A stretch of DNA of 6,751 bases, taken from contig SBFV01000199.1 of the NCBI GenBank assembly GCA_006227775.1, forward strand, positions 1 through 6,751, given 5' to 3'. Numbering within the stretch: position 1 is the first letter of the stretch; every line of letters starts with the position of its first letter. Source of the DNA: Gammaproteobacteria bacterium (GTDB taxonomy: Bacteria; Pseudomonadota; Gammaproteobacteria; Chromatiales; Chromatiaceae). The notes beneath the pieces were generated by a model. The model ran no database searches. It was not told the DNA's origin and saw nothing but the letters and a program-made list of their open reading frames with translations. Below, in pieces: positions 1 to 5,618 of the stretch. The position numbers and the translations under genes were made by a program.

Positions 1-1215
1 CGCTACCCGTATTTGCCGGTCATCATCATGACCGCTCACTCGGATCTGGACAGTGCGGTCTCCGCCTTCCATGGTGGAGCTTTTGAATACTTACCCAAAC
101 CCTTTGATCTCGATGAAGCCGTTGCTCAGGTTCGTCGGGCCTGCCGCCAACTGGCACGCGCGGCGGTGCCTGCTGAAGAGTCAGTTCCCAAGGGGGCCGA
201 GATCATTGGCGGGGCACCAGCCATGCAGGAAGTCTTCCGCGCCATCGGGCGCCTGGCGCGATCTAACATCACCGTTCTGATCAACGGCGAGTCGGGGACT
301 GGCAAGGAACTGGTCGCTCGCGCCCTGCATCGCCATAGCCCGCGGACCGATAAACCCTTCATCGCCCTCAACATGGCGGCTATTCCCCATGACCTGTTGG
401 AGTCTGAACTATTCGGCCATGAACGCGGGGCCTTTACGGGTGCGCAAGCCCGACGCGAGGGACGCTTTGAGCAGGCGAATGGAGGCACCCTCTTCCTCGA
501 TGAGATCGGCGATATGCCCGCTGACCTCCAGACTCGGCTATTGCGGGTCCTCGCTGATGGCGAGTTCTACCGGGTCGGTGGCGTAGCGCCCGTCAAGGTT
601 GATACCCGCATCATCGCCGCCACCCACCAGCACCTGGAAACCTTGGTCCAACAGGGGCGCTTCCGTGAAGATCTCTTTCACCGCCTCAACGTGATCCGCA
701 TCCATCTTCCGTCTCTGCGCGAACGTCGGGAGGATATTCCCTTGCTGATGCGTCACTTTCTCGCCGCAGCCGCGACGGAATTGCGCTGCGAACCCAAGCT
801 TCTTACCTCCGCCGCTGCAGAGCGTCTGGCTAGTCTCGATTGGCCAGGCAACGTTCGCCAGTTGGAAAATACCGCACGCTGGTTGACGGTGATGGCGGCG
901 GGTAAGGAAATTCACGTGGAGGATCTGCCTCCAGAGTTGGTCGCCCTGAACAAGGAGCGGGCTAGTGAGGAACAATGGCAGTCCGCCTTACGGCGATGGG
1001 CACGCGAGTACCTCAAGATGGACCTGCCCGGAGGATTGTTGGACCTGGCCTTGCCTGCGCTGGAGCGTATCCTTATCGAAACCGCCTTGGAGCAGACGGC
1101 GGGCCGTCGACAGGATGCCGCGAGATTACTGGGCTGGGGGCGCAATACTCTGACGCGCAAGATCAAGGAATTACACCTGGAGGTGGAGGGAAATGGCCTG
1201 GAGGATGAGCCATGA
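1..1215 (+). CDS. glnG: Nitrogen regulation protein NtrC (response regulator, sigma-54 activator), 5' partial
   Basis: NtrC is the cytoplasmic response regulator phosphorylated by NtrB (GlnL). It drives sigma-54 transcription of nitrogen-assimilation genes such as glnA. The frame is open from base 1, so the gene starts outside the window. By comparison with E. coli NtrC (469 residues) about 71 residues are missing, including the phosphorylated Asp54. The receiver end is present, with the MTAHSD switch Thr (Thr82 equivalent, bases 31-33) and the conserved Lys of LPKPF (Lys104 equivalent). Then come the AAA+ domain with Walker A GESGTGKE (about bases 286-309), the sigma-54-contacting GAFTGA loop (about 427-444), Walker B GTLFLDEIGDM (about 484-516) and WPGNVRQLEN of sensor II (about 841-870). 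A C-terminal Fis-type helix-turn-helix, AARLLGWGRNTLTRKIKEL, follows near 1117-1173. Near-identity to E. coli NtrC across these motifs separates it from other sigma-54 activators. The partner glnL would be expected just upstream but is not in view. Confidence 0.97.
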   Translation, partial: RYPYLPVIIMTAHSDLDSAVSAFHGGAFEYLPKPFDLDEAVAQVRRACRQLARAAVPAEESVPKGAEIIGGAPAMQEVFRAIGRLARSNITVLINGESGTGKELVARALHRHSPRTDKPFIALNMAAIPHDLLESELFGHERGAFTGAQARREGRFEQANGGTLFLDEIGDMPADLQTRLLRVLADGEFYRVGGVAPVKVDTRIIAATHQHLETLVQQGRFREDLFHRLNVIRIHLPSLRERREDIPLLMRHFLAAAATELRCEPKLLTSAAAERLASLDWPGNVRQLENTARWLTVMAAGKEIHVEDLPPELVALNKERASEEQWQSALRRWAREYLKMDLPGGLLDLALPALERILIETALEQTAGRRQDAARLLGWGRNTLTRKIKELHLEVEGNGLEDEP

Positions 1216-1280
1216 TTCCTGTTCATGATCTTCAATATTTGTTATGGGCGACGATAATGACGGCATTCCGGCGAGAGTAG
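1212..1280 (+). CDS. Possible 22-residue ORF translationally coupled to ntrC
   Basis: An ATG overlaps the ntrC stop codon in an ATGA arrangement (bases 1212-1215). It is preceded by GGAGG seven bases upstream, within the last ntrC codons, which is one of the best Shine-Dalgarno matches in the window. The frame runs 22 codons to TAG at 1278-1280. It starts MIPVHDLQYLLW and ends TAFRRE, giving a short hydrophobic stretch followed by a basic end. I do not recognise it. It could be a genuine small protein, the surviving start of a decayed gene, or chance. No coding-like continuation is visible after the stop. The initiation signal is real in the sequence; function is unknown. Confidence 0.3.
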   Translation: MIPVHDLQYLLWATIMTAFRRE

Positions 1281-1384
1281 GCCTAGGTTCATACCCTAAT
1301 TGTCAAGGATTCGTTGCGTGATGTGATGGGGCCGTCCTTGATTCGGTGCTTGCTACTTGAATGGCGGGGGACGATTCCCACTTC

Positions 1385-1399
1385 TAATCGACGAGATTA
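1385..1399. repeat. Short inverted repeat TAATC-5-GATTA
   Basis: TAATC (1385-1389) and GATTA (1395-1399) are perfect inverted arms around the five-base spacer GACGA. The repeat lies in the long gap after ntrC, about 230 bases before the 136-codon gene. It could be a small operator or a weak hairpin. No U-run follows, so it does not look like a terminator. Arms this short can occur by chance. Confidence 0.25.
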
Positions 1400-1443
1400 A
1401 CCATCACCTTTCCCCCCGCGGGTTCATTGGCTGGTAGTTGGTT

Positions 1444-1487
1444 GGTTCTGCTGAAGGACTGCCGTGAGTGGCTGCAGCCAGCGAACC
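1444..1487. repeat. Imperfect stem (GGTTC/GAACC, GCTG/CAGC) enclosing a palindrome
   Basis: GGTTC (1444-1448) pairs with GAACC (1483-1487). After one bulged T, GCTG (1450-1453) pairs with CAGC (1479-1482), giving nine base pairs. The enclosed segment holds the 12-base palindrome TGGCTGCAGCCA (1469-1480), which shares bases with the stem's 3' arm, so two alternative structures compete. There is no U-run. It is a candidate structured RNA or protein-binding site in an otherwise empty gap; no known RNA family is recognised. Confidence 0.3.
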
Positions 1488-1629
1488 GTGAGATACCTGC
1501 CGGAATCACCCCGAATTGGACAGCCATCAGGACCTTAGCCGCTCAGATTCCTGGGCCACTCCAGTATCGCGGAAACGGGACGGCTTACGCCGGGTTGGGA
1601 AGGGCCTCACCGGAGAGCTATGAACCATC

Positions 1630-2040
1630 GTGGATAGCGCCAGCATCGAATTACCCGGTTCCGAGATCACCGCCATTTGGCTCGGCGATGACGGCGCCCT
1701 GCGGATTGTCTTTTCCAAGGCCCTCATCATCAAGACCATGACCGGCTCCAATGAGCGTACCCGCTGGTGGCAGACCGGCGCATTGGTGTTGGAAAAGGCC
1801 ACAGTGGAGGAGGATAGCCAGGATCTGCCTTGTGAGCCAATGGTCTGCGCGGGTGGAGACATCGAGGACAACGTCTTCACCTATCGAGATATGATTCCAC
1901 TGCCTCTTGCTAGTCGTGGCCGCGTTGGCTGCGACCTTGGCTTCCACGATTCAACTTACCGTCTCAGGGCCAGGGGGAGCTCCATCCGGCTGGAAATGGT
2001 GGAGGTAGCTAAATATATCGAGCATATCCGGCCGAACTGA
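1630..2040 (+). CDS. Conserved-looking hypothetical protein, 136 residues
   Basis: I do not recognise a named family with confidence. The protein is soluble, without signal peptide or membrane segment. Alternating hydrophobic and charged residues suggest a beta-rich fold. Distinct blocks are SKALIIKTMTGS (residues 29-40), RTRWWQTGALVLE (43-55) and GGDIEDNVFTYRDMIPLP (75-92), and it ends VAKYIEHIRPN. These structured, non-repetitive blocks argue for a real gene. The start is GTG at 1630. An in-frame TGA at 1621-1623 rules out anything longer, and GGAGAG at 1612-1617 lies upstream at a slightly long spacing of 12 bases. An ATG at 1620 is out of frame and stops after five codons. The gene stands alone on the plus strand after the long gap and converges on the endonuclease V gene with 14 bases between stops, with no terminator visible between them. 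Confidence 0.7.
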   Translation: MDSASIELPGSEITAIWLGDDGALRIVFSKALIIKTMTGSNERTRWWQTGALVLEKATVEEDSQDLPCEPMVCAGGDIEDNVFTYRDMIPLPLASRGRVGCDLGFHDSTYRLRARGSSIRLEMVEVAKYIEHIRPN

Positions 2041-2054
2041 GGGATAGACACCCG

Positions 2055-2747
2055 TTAATCCTTAGATTCAGAAGCCAGCCGATGAGCCCAGCGACTGGTC
2101 TCCGGCAGACGGTAGCGTGTAGTGCAGGCCAGCACGTAACTTATAGCCGTTGCCAGACTGACTTTATGGCCTTGGGAGATATAAAGCGGCTGAACCCTCT
2201 GGCGGGTACGCACCAGAGCCCCGATGATCTCGCCCTCGTCCCAGAGCCAGGTGAAATCCCCTTTGTCCGGTCCCAGGGGGCCATGGATACCGATGAGGCG
2301 GGATTTGGCCACCCCGATGCTGGGAATGCCCGTCAAGACTCCCAAGTGGCAAGCAAGGCCAAATCGTCGGGGATGGGCAAGACCCTGGCCGTCGCAGAGC
2401 AGAAGATCCGGGGGCCTGCTCAACTCCTCCAGGCTGGCCAGGAGGGCGGGTATTTCGCGAAAGGACAGCAACCCTGGAACATAAGGGAAGACAGTGGGGC
2501 GGAGTGCCAAGGCCTGTTCAATGAATTGGAGCTCGGGAAAGGACAGGACCACCACGGCCGCGCGGGTCAAGGTACCGCTGGCCTCAAAACCGACGTCCAG
2601 GCCGGCCACCCGTCGGACTTCAGCGAGTTCGTCCTGGCGCGCTACCAGGTGACGAAGTTGCTCTTGAATGGTGCGGGCCTGTGGGATCTGGGTCGGCCAG
2701 GGAGTATCACCAATCCTTTCAGTCAATCGCCCCCTGGTCTGGCTCAT
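2055..2747 (-). CDS. nfi: Endonuclease V (deoxyinosine 3' endonuclease)
   Basis: EndoV nicks DNA at the second phosphodiester bond 3' of deoxyinosine, starting repair of deaminated adenine; related enzymes also act on inosine in RNA. The 230 residues match E. coli Nfi (about 223 residues) along their length. Visible landmarks are Asp51 in AGLDVGFE, PYVPGLLSFREIP (89-100) with the wedge Tyr89 and Glu98, DGQGLAHPRR (119-128) with Asp119 and His125, Lys148 in GVAKSRL and His194 in SQGHKVS. All metal-binding and catalytic positions known from the T. maritima enzyme are therefore present. The ATG at 2745-2747 gives about 20 residues before the region aligned with the E. coli start, comparable to the WDLPPEEA-type leader of the T. 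maritima protein. No clear Shine-Dalgarno precedes it. The gene is divergent from the ODP-like gene with 83 bases between starts. Confidence 0.96.
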   Translation of the reverse strand: MSQTRGRLTERIGDTPWPTQIPQARTIQEQLRHLVARQDELAEVRRVAGLDVGFEASGTLTRAAVVVLSFPELQFIEQALALRPTVFPYVPGLLSFREIPALLASLEELSRPPDLLLCDGQGLAHPRRFGLACHLGVLTGIPSIGVAKSRLIGIHGPLGPDKGDFTWLWDEGEIIGALVRTRQRVQPLYISQGHKVSLATAISYVLACTTRYRLPETSRWAHRLASESKD

Positions 2748-2819
2748 GTTGTATTACGGGTTGCGCAAGTTGGCAGAGTCGGTGAAGATCGCCCATCCTA
2801 CCGAATCCCGGTACAAGGC

Positions 2820-2825
2820 GAGGAG
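2820..2825 (+). promoter_or_regulatory. Ribosome binding site of the ODP-like gene
   Basis: GAGGAG ends five bases before the ATG at 2831. It fixes this start and rules out later methionines. It is a near-perfect complement to the 16S rRNA 3' end, unlike the weak sites before nfi, trmL and gpsA in this window. Confidence 0.7.
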
Positions 2826-2830
2826 TAAGC

Positions 2831-3601
2831 ATGGCGTTGGAACTCTATAATGATGGCTCTCACCTTTGTCTCCTGTTTCAGAATCTGGTATCTGGCGAGG
2901 CGGTCCAATCCAACCAGGTCATCATCCTGGATCAGGGGCAGGCTGCTGTCCTTGATCCGGGAGGGGAGATGACCTTCAATCCCTTGCTGCGGGCACTAAG
3001 CACCTGCGTTGACCCGACGAACATCGACTATGTTCTTGCCTCTCACCAGGATCCAGACATCATTTCCTCGCTGGATCTCTGGCTCACTGAGACAAGCTGC
3101 AAGATCCTGATCCCTGCGGTCTGGGAACGATTTATCCCGCACCTTACGCACCCTGGCCGGCTTGAGGACCGTGTCATTTCAGTACCCGATCAGGGTCTGA
3201 ACCTAAGTCTGGGAAGAGGGCAGCTACGTCTCTTGCCGGCGCATTTCCTGCATGCGGAAGGAAACTTCTCCTTTTACGATCCTGGCAGTCGTATCCTTTT
3301 TTCCGGCGACATTGGGGCGAATTTTCCTCAGCGGGTACTACCCAGGCCGGTTTCTCGACTCGATGAAATCCTTCCCGATATGGCAAGCTTTCATCGCCGT
3401 TACATGGGTTCTGGCAAGGTCTGCCGCTACTGGGTGGATATGGTGCGGGAATTGGAGGTTGAAATGCTGGTTCCCCAACATGGCCGTATATTGCAAGGTC
3501 GCCAAGTGGTGGATGAATTCTTCGACTGGTTCGCGGCCCTGAAATGCGGCATCGATTTGGTAGTCCCTGACCTCTATCGATTACCGCGCATGGAGGCCTA
3601 A
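2831..3601 (+). CDS. ODP-like diiron protein with metallo-beta-lactamase fold
   Basis: The 256-residue protein resembles the oxygen-binding diiron proteins related to the lactamase-like domain of flavodiiron proteins. Such domains bind O2 or reduce O2/NO, or act as oxygen sensors; which applies here cannot be told. Candidate metal ligands are His72, Asp74 and Asp76 in ASHQDPDI, His138 and/or His141 in LLPAHFLHAEGNFSFYD, Asp160 in ILFSGD, and His217 in VPQHGRI. The usual HxExDH motif is altered: Asp replaces Glu and Ile follows the second Asp where His is common. PAHFLHAEGNF rather than a hydrolase-type motif supports ODP over a generic hydrolase. No flavodoxin domain, rubredoxin domain, signal peptide or membrane segment follows, so any electron partner is a separate protein. 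It is a single gene divergent from nfi and ends at a strong terminator. Fold assignment is firm; biochemical role is open. Confidence 0.75.
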   Translation: MALELYNDGSHLCLLFQNLVSGEAVQSNQVIILDQGQAAVLDPGGEMTFNPLLRALSTCVDPTNIDYVLASHQDPDIISSLDLWLTETSCKILIPAVWERFIPHLTHPGRLEDRVISVPDQGLNLSLGRGQLRLLPAHFLHAEGNFSFYDPGSRILFSGDIGANFPQRVLPRPVSRLDEILPDMASFHRRYMGSGKVCRYWVDMVRELEVEMLVPQHGRILQGRQVVDEFFDWFAALKCGIDLVVPDLYRLPRMEA

Positions 3602-3636
3602 ACGAGTTTTGTAGGTCCAACGCAGACATCCATCAA

Positions 3637-3661
3637 AAAACCCGTGATATACACGGGTTTT
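3637..3661. terminator. Bidirectional intrinsic terminator
   Basis: AAAACCCGTG (3637-3646) and CACGGGTTTT (3652-3661) form a perfect 10-bp stem around the loop ATATA. On the plus strand the stem ends in four T; on the minus strand the flanking A3635-A3640 gives a run of six T after the GC core. It sits between the convergent stops at 3601 (ODP-like gene) and 3715 (74-codon gene) and can serve both. The minus-strand reading, ending the pyrD/small-gene unit, is the stronger. Confidence 0.88.
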
Positions 3662-3714
3662 AGAAATCGCATCGGTCACCCCACCCAAAGGCGCGGGTCC
3701 GAAGCCGCGGAGCC

Positions 3715-3939
3715 TCAGTTACGAGATGAACCGACGATCTCGTGGGCTATATCAACGACACGGGTAGCCATCTCGGCATATTCGTGACGATAGTTGGCGA
3801 GGAGGCCCTCATCGGAGGCCCAGTAGTCCTTGCCCGTGACGCCGTGTGCATGCTCGTAGTCGATAAACTGCTTCTGCATGTCAAGCATCTTGTCGATCAA
3901 CTCTTGCTTCTCTTTCTTCAACGCCGCGATATCGCTCAT
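3715..3939 (-). CDS. Small helical hypothetical protein, 74 residues
   Basis: The protein begins MSDIAALKKEKQELIDKM and is strongly amphipathic helical in residues 1-30, with heptad-like spacing consistent with a short coiled coil. A conserved-looking turn, HGVTGKDYWASDEG (about 32-45), follows, and then a second helix through residues 50-70. There is no signal peptide, membrane segment or cysteine, so it is probably cytoplasmic and oligomeric. The ATG at 3937-3939 is chosen because GGGAG lies eight bases upstream; an in-frame TTG 15 bases earlier overlaps that site and is unlikely. It lies 143 bases downstream of pyrD on the same strand and ends before the strong terminator at 3637-3661, so cotranscription with pyrD is plausible. 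I cannot assign a function. It also resembles no toxin, antitoxin or DNA-binding motif I know. Confidence 0.75.
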   Translation of the reverse strand: MSDIAALKKEKQELIDKMLDMQKQFIDYEHAHGVTGKDYWASDEGLLANYRHEYAEMATRVVDIAHEIVGSSRN

Positions 3940-4082
3940 GAATCTATCTCCCAAGGGCCAAGGATAGTCGTATCTGACACAGGCCTTTAAGTGTATGCCG
4001 AAATCTTAATATACCATGGCGGGACGAAAGGGGGGCAAACGAAATCGCTCCGATATCTCTTCAGTGGTAGCTTCTGGATCTT
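3940..4082. other. Spacer between pyrD and the 74-codon gene
   Basis: These 143 bases lie downstream of pyrD and upstream of the small gene on the minus strand. They are locally AT-richer (around 4001-4014). They hold a minus-strand TATATT resembling a -10 box at 4008-4013, but no acceptable -35 at 16-18 bases. I saw no terminator hairpin after pyrD, which favours read-through into the small gene. Confidence 0.4.
3944..3952 (-). promoter_or_regulatory. Ribosome binding site of the 74-codon gene
   Basis: On the minus strand GGGAG lies eight bases before the ATG at 3939. It decides the start in favour of this ATG over the upstream TTG that overlaps the same bases. Confidence 0.6.
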
Positions 4083-5066
4083 TCAGACCGACTCAAAGCA
4101 GCAGGAGGGCAGGGGCTGGTCATGCAGGCGTAGAGAGCCGGTCACTTGGGCGACGCTGTCCAGATCATGGCGATCCAGGTAGTCAAGGATACCCTGGTTG
4201 ATTTTGTGAAGAATCAGCGGATCATAGAAAAGAGCGGTGCCGATGCCGACGGCGGTGGCTCCGGCGATGAGAAACTCCAGGGCATCCACGGCACTGGTGA
4301 TTCCACCCTGCCCAATGATAGGTACCCCATGGTAGCGGCAAACCTGATAGACCTGATGGACCTTGAGCAGGGCGATGGGCTTGATAGCGGGTCCGGAAAG
4401 GCCACCCTGGTTGTTGCCAATCACGGGGATACGATTCTCGCTATCGATTGCCATGCCCATTAAGGTGTTGATGGCCGCAAAGGCATCCGAGCCCGCCTCC
4501 AGGCATGCCCGGGCATTGGCCATGATGTCGGTCTGGTTGGGAGATAACTTCGTGATCAATGGCTTGCGAGTAGCCCGGCGGCAAGCGGCAACCACTTGGG
4601 CCGACATGCGCACATCGTTCCCAAAGGCGACACCACCTTCCTTGACGTTAGGACAGGAGATGTTGATCTCGATGGCATCGATGGGGCTGTCGTCGAAGCG
4701 TCGGGTGACCTCGTAGTATTCCTCGATGCTGGAGCCGGAAACATTGGCGATAAAGCGGGTCTCGCTGAAATTCAGGTTGGGCAGGATGTCCCTGATGACT
4801 CGATCCACCCCGGGGTTCTGCAGTCCGATGGCGTTGATCATGCCGCTCGGGGTTTCACAAATACGGTGCGGCGCATTGCCTAAGCGGGGGACCAGGGTAG
4901 TCCCCTTCAGGCAGATGGCACCAGCCTCGCGATTCGAGAAGCCATGGATGCGGGTATACTCCTCTCCGAAACCCACGCACCCGGACAACAGTACCAGAGG
5001 GGTCCCAAAGTCCAGGCCGCAAAAGTTAATGCCCAGACGGGGGTCGGGTCTGATGTTCGGCACCAT
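4083..5066 (-). CDS. pyrD: Dihydroorotate dehydrogenase, class 1B catalytic subunit
   Basis: The enzyme oxidises dihydroorotate to orotate in UMP synthesis using FMN. Class 1B enzymes pass electrons to NAD+ through the PyrK iron-sulfur/FAD subunit. The protein has 327 residues (L. lactis PyrDB has 311) and a TIM-barrel pattern. Landmarks are SGCVGFGEEY (29-38), LKGTT with Lys54, MINAIGLQNPG (76-86), INISCPNVKEGG (134-145) with the class 1 catalytic Cys138, INTLMG (199-204), GGLSGPAIKPIAL (221-233), and the FMN phosphate sites PIIGQGG and GIGTALF. Class 2 (quinone, membrane) enzymes use Ser instead of Cys. ATG at 5064-5066 has GGGAG nine bases upstream. The frame stays open to 5297, but those extra residues are antisense to trmL. 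The last ~20 residues (ending SCCFESV) exceed the family end. No pyrK is in the window, so the partner is elsewhere, or an alternative acceptor is used. Divergent from trmL. Confidence 0.93.
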   Translation of the reverse strand: MVPNIRPDPRLGINFCGLDFGTPLVLLSGCVGFGEEYTRIHGFSNREAGAICLKGTTLVPRLGNAPHRICETPSGMINAIGLQNPGVDRVIRDILPNLNFSETRFIANVSGSSIEEYYEVTRRFDDSPIDAIEINISCPNVKEGGVAFGNDVRMSAQVVAACRRATRKPLITKLSPNQTDIMANARACLEAGSDAFAAINTLMGMAIDSENRIPVIGNNQGGLSGPAIKPIALLKVHQVYQVCRYHGVPIIGQGGITSAVDALEFLIAGATAVGIGTALFYDPLILHKINQGILDYLDRHDLDSVAQVTGSLRLHDQPLPSCCFESV

Positions 5067-5080
5067 GTTTTCATGCTCCC

Positions 5081-5090
5081 GGGCCGGCCC
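5081..5090. repeat. 10-bp palindrome in the pyrD/trmL divergent gap
   Basis: GGGCCGGCCC is a perfect palindrome in the centre of the 51-base interval between the pyrD and trmL starts. It lies immediately upstream of the pyrD ribosome binding site (CTCCC at 5076-5080 on the plus strand). It could be an operator shared by both genes or a hairpin in the pyrD leader. A GC-only palindrome in a GC-rich genome may also be chance. Confidence 0.3.
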
Positions 5091-5117
5091 TAACCTGTGG
5101 CCGCTCCCCTGATTACG

Positions 5118-5585
5118 ATGTTCGATGTCATCCTCTTCCAGCCCGAGATTCCACCTAATACCGGCAACATCATGCGCCTGTGCGCCAATGCCGGTGTCAG
5201 GCTGCACCTGATCGAGCCTTTGGGCTTCAGCCTCGACGAGCGACGTCTGCGCCGAGCGGGCCTGGATTATCGCGAATGGGTGAATGTCCAGGTTCATGCC
5301 GACATTGGCGATTATTTACGCATCCAAGCACCGCCTCGGGTCCTGGCCTGTACCACCCGCGGCACAAGCTCCTATGGCTCTACGTCGTTTCTTCCCGGCG
5401 ATGCCTTGCTATTTGGCCCCGAGACGCGCGGTCTTCCCCAAGCCCTGATCGATGCCATGCCGGAGGACCGACGTATCTTCATCCCGATGCGCCCCGGTAA
5501 TCGCAGCCTGAACCTGTCCAACGCGGTAGCCATCATCCTTTACGAGGCGTGGCGGCAACAGGGCTTCGCCGGGGCCAGTCGCTGA
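5118..5585 (+). CDS. trmL: tRNA (cytidine/uridine-34 2'-O) methyltransferase TrmL
   Basis: TrmL (YibK) methylates the ribose of the wobble nucleotide in certain tRNA-Leu isoacceptors, using SAM. From the ATG at 5118 it has 155 residues (E. coli TrmL 157) and the full SPOUT trefoil-knot set. These are PEIPPNTGNIMRLCANAG (9-26), FGPETRGLP (99-107) and IPMRPGNRSLNLSNAVAI (122-139), then YEAWRQQGF. An upstream in-frame GTG at 5097 would add seven residues. I prefer 5118 because MFDVILFQPE aligns with the E. coli start MLNIVLYEPE. Neither start has a recognisable Shine-Dalgarno. It is divergent from pyrD and convergent with gpsA (74 bases between stops). In E. coli trmL adjoins cysE next to gpsA; cysE is absent here. 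Confidence 0.95.
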   Translation: MFDVILFQPEIPPNTGNIMRLCANAGVRLHLIEPLGFSLDERRLRRAGLDYREWVNVQVHADIGDYLRIQAPPRVLACTTRGTSSYGSTSFLPGDALLFGPETRGLPQALIDAMPEDRRIFIPMRPGNRSLNLSNAVAIILYEAWRQQGFAGASR

Positions 5586-5593
5586 TTGCCGGG

Positions 5594-5618
5594 TTAGCGG
5601 TTCGCTAATCGATGCGAA
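5594..5618. repeat. Overlapping hairpins between trmL and gpsA
   Basis: TTAGCG (5594-5599) and CGCTAA (5603-5608) form a perfect 6-bp stem with a three-base loop. TTCGC (5601-5605) and GCGAA (5614-5618) form a competing stem. They lie in the 74 bases between convergent stops, where terminators are expected, but no T-run follows on either strand. A weak or factor-dependent terminator is possible. Confidence 0.3.

Larger units (their letters stand above)
1281..1629. other. Long intergenic stretch without a convincing gene
   Basis: About 350 bases separate the mini-ORF after ntrC from the next gene. Open frames here, including one on the plus strand from about 1427, look like chance. They run into the 1630 gene out of frame, lack a good ribosome binding site and have low-complexity Pro/Ser-rich translations. 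I saw no tRNA, riboswitch or clear intrinsic terminator for ntrC. The stretch holds three inverted repeats: a 5-bp pair at 1385-1399, a stem pairing 1444-1453 with 1479-1487, and a 12-bp palindrome at 1469-1480. It must contain the promoter of the downstream gene, unless that gene is read through from ntrC. Confidence 0.6.

Noticed and set aside
538..975. Minus-strand open frame of 145 codons inside ntrC
   Set aside because: It is antisense to the conserved AAA+ domain of NtrC and has no recognisable motif; open shadows are common in GC-rich coding DNA.
1427..1741. Plus-strand open frame of 104 codons in the gap after ntrC
   Set aside because: It starts at a non-ATG codon without a ribosome binding site, overlaps the 1630 gene out of frame for over 100 bases, and its second half is a Pro/Ser-rich shadow of that gene.
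2761..2800. Possible sigma-70 promoter upstream of the ODP-like gene (TTGGCA at 2770-2775)
   Set aside because: The -35 match is good, but at 16-18 bases the best -10 is only a three-of-six match, so I could not support it.
2082..2828. Long plus-strand open frame (248 codons) opposite nfi
   Set aside because: It is antisense to a clear endonuclease V gene with all catalytic residues. Its own translation has no recognisable domain, is Gly/Gln/Pro-rich and has no ribosome binding site.
3174..3629. Minus-strand open frame of 151 codons opposite the ODP-like gene
   Set aside because: It is antisense to the metal-ligand region of that gene, and its translation is Pro/Arg-rich without domain features.
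4008..4013. Minus-strand TATATT as a private promoter of the 74-codon gene
   Set aside because: The sequence at the -35 position is a C-run; only a distant TTGCCC at 19 bases could serve.
4955..4960. TATACT inside pyrD as a -10 box for trmL
   Set aside because: No acceptable -35 lies at 16-18 bases, it is about 160 bases from trmL, and single hexamers occur by chance.
5067..5297. 77-residue N-terminal extension of pyrD
   Set aside because: The extra bases are the opposite strand of the conserved trmL start. Class 1B enzymes begin close to the chosen ATG, which has its own GGGAG site.
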